Shown here: positions 5,507-6,452 of the stretch, one piece after another | Layout of the letters: every line of letters begins with the position of its first letter | Position numbering within the stretch: position 1 is the stretch's first letter | Assembly (NCBI GenBank): GCA_021154065.1 | Contig: JAJKJG010000281.1 | Span: 1-6,452 of the forward strand | DNA: 6,452 nucleotides | Direction of reading: 5' to 3' | Source of the DNA: Methylobacterium sp. | GTDB taxonomy: Bacteria > Pseudomonadota > Alphaproteobacteria > Rhizobiales > Beijerinckiaceae | Translations under genes and position numbers: made by a program | Notes under the pieces: model-generated | What the model was told of the DNA's origin: nothing | Database searches by the model: none | Seen by the model: only the letters and a program-made list of their open reading frames with translations

Positions 5507-6262
5507 TTGGATACCGGGCGGATGATCGCGAGCACCCGGTCGGGCGGCCGGCGCCCGCGCGCGCCGGCGGTCGGCGCCCGCGCGACGGCCGCGGCAACGA
5601 TCCATGCCGAGCTGCGCGACGAGCTCGTCTCGCTCGCCCGCCGGCCCGGCGAGGCCATCGTCGAGAAGGAGATCGCGGCCGCCTACGGGGTCAGCCGTAC
5701 GCCGGTGCGCGAGGCCGTGCTGCGGCTCGCCGACGAAGGGCTGATCGAGATATTCCCGCAGTCCGGCACCTTCGTGGCGCGCATCCCGATCGCCGCCCTG
5801 CCGGAGGCGATCATCATCCGCAAGGCGCTCGAGGAGACGACCGCCCGGCTCGCCGCGGAGCGTGCCGGCACGGTCGAGATCGCCGCCATCGAGGCGATCC
5901 TGAAGCGGCAGCGCGAGGCCGGCGCGAAGGGCGACCAGCAGGCCTTCCATCGCGCCGATGAAGCCTTTCACGCCGCGATCGCGGAGGCCGCCGGGCATCC
6001 GCGCATCTGGGGGCTCGTGCAGCAGGTGAAGGTGCAGGTCGACCGCTTCCGGCAGCTCACCCTGCCGCAGAAGGGCCGGATGGCGCTCGTCATCCGGGAG
6101 CACGCCGCCGTCGCGGCCGCGATCCGGCGGCACGACCCGCAAGCCGCCGCGAAGCGCATGGGCGTCCACCTGGAGCGCCTCCTCGGCGACATCGTCGATA
6201 TCCGCCACCTCAATCCGCAGTTCTTCGTCGACGACGAGCAGGCGGCGCGCCCCGCGGCCTGA
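5507..6262 (+). CDS. GntR-family transcriptional regulator, FadR/FCD subgroup
   Basis: This is a DNA-binding regulator that probably responds to a carboxylate ligand and controls the divergent TRAP operon. The 251-residue protein has a basic low-complexity N-terminus (1-30). A winged helix-turn-helix follows at about 31-93, with the recognition helix motif YGVSRTPVREAVLRLADEGL at 60-79 and the wing FPQSGTFVARI. The all-helical FCD domain covers about 97-225. Its metal-binding residues are visible: D151 and H155 in RADEAFHAAI, H199 in REHAAV and H221 in GVHLERL. FCD domains commonly bind a metal-coordinated organic acid. The start is taken as TTG on ribosome-binding-site spacing; an ATG five codons in is the alternative and would not affect any domain. 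Whether it represses or activates, and whether it reaches system 1, is not visible. It converges with the acyl-CoA dehydrogenase gene, separated by 16 bases. Confidence 0.93.
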   Translation: MDTGRMIASTRSGGRRPRAPAVGARATAAATIHAELRDELVSLARRPGEAIVEKEIAAAYGVSRTPVREAVLRLADEGLIEIFPQSGTFVARIPIAALPEAIIIRKALEETTARLAAERAGTVEIAAIEAILKRQREAGAKGDQQAFHRADEAFHAAIAEAAGHPRIWGLVQQVKVQVDRFRQLTLPQKGRMALVIREHAAVAAAIRRHDPQAAAKRMGVHLERLLGDIVDIRHLNPQFFVDDEQAARPAA

Positions 6263-6278
6263 CCCTCTCCCCGCGCGC

Positions 6279-6452
6279 TCAGGCGAGCAAATTCCGTGCG
6301 ATGATCATGCGCTGGATCTGGTTCGTGCCCTCGTAGATTTGCGTGATCTTGGCGTCGCGGTAGAGGCGCTCGACCGGCGTGCCGCGGATGTAGCCGATGC
6401 CGCCGTGGACCTGGACCGCGTTCGCGGTGTGCTCGACCGCGGCGTCGGAGGC
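6279..6452 (-). CDS. Acyl-CoA dehydrogenase, C-terminal end only (gene continues beyond the right edge)
   Basis: This is the last 57 residues of an FAD-dependent acyl-CoA dehydrogenase, which introduces the alpha-beta double bond in an acyl-CoA and passes electrons to electron-transfer flavoprotein. The translated end carries the family's C-terminal signature: [20 protein letters not shown], then [20 protein letters not shown] and ARNLLA before a TGA at 6281-6279. The glutamate in IYEGT is at the position of the catalytic base in short- and medium-chain type enzymes. QVHGGIGY and RDAKI belong to the FAD and subunit-contact region. Chain-length or branched-chain preference cannot be judged from this fragment. 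It lies on the minus strand, converging on gntR with 16 bases between the stops and no obvious terminator hairpin. A functional link to the transporters is possible but unsupported. Confidence 0.95.
   Translation of the reverse strand, partial: ASDAAVEHTANAVQVHGGIGYIRGTPVERLYRDAKITQIYEGTNQIQRMIIARNLLA

Noticed and set aside
2254..5961. A plus-strand open frame of 1235 codons running antisense through system 2
   Set aside because: It is rich in D, R, H, E and G with no domain, and lies opposite three well-supported transporter genes. In GC-rich DNA the antisense frame of real genes often stays open; this is a shadow.
5444..6208. A minus-strand open frame of 254 codons opposite gntR
   Set aside because: No domain and atypical composition, while the plus strand has clear GntR and FCD motifs with all metal ligands.
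6263..6278. A terminator between gntR and the acyl-CoA dehydrogenase gene
   Set aside because: The gap is 16 bases with no clear stem and no T-run.

Overview
The window is GC-rich DNA with G/C-dominated third codon positions. It most resembles an alphaproteobacterium of the Hyphomicrobiales (Rhizobiales) type. That placement is an inference from base composition, the tripartite-transporter gene style and a rhizobial-looking palindromic repeat (paired CCCTCACCC and CTCTCCCCGC...GCGGGGAGAG blocks); no marker gene confirms it.

Layout. Nearly everything from 1 to 5310 lies on the minus strand and encodes two complete-looking TRAP (tripartite ATP-independent periplasmic) transporters in tandem, each in the order binding protein (P), small permease (Q), large permease (M). 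Read in the direction of transcription, system 2 comes first: dctP2 (5310-4306), dctQ2 (4230-3712), dctM2 (3690-2407). System 1 follows: dctP1 (2162-1167), dctQ1 (1082-552), dctM1 (555 to beyond the left edge). Between the two systems is a 244-base spacer. It holds a pair of REP-like repeat units in inverted orientation (2241-2405) and then a candidate promoter for system 1. Each system also has a GC-rich hairpin in the gap between P and Q. On the plus strand, divergent from dctP2, is a GntR-family regulator of the FCD subgroup (5507-6262). The 196-base divergent spacer has one AT-rich island (5441-5460), the best candidate for promoter and operator. Converging on gntR from the right edge is the C-terminal end of an acyl-CoA dehydrogenase gene (6452-6279).

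How the parts may work together. The binding proteins would be exported to the periplasm, capture an organic-acid-type ligand and hand it to the QM membrane complexes, which import it using an ion gradient. The FCD regulator probably senses a related carboxylate and controls at least system 2. The two systems are clearly different in sequence, so they probably have different or only partly overlapping ligands. Neither ligand can be read from the sequence.

I see no previously undescribed biological system here. The content is a well-known transporter class. The points of interest are regulatory and architectural: the inverted repeat pair, the P-Q hairpins in both operons, the near-identical starts of the two dctP genes, the AT-rich divergent island, and an unusual stretch in the first large permease. 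No gene-free stretch exceeds 300 bases.
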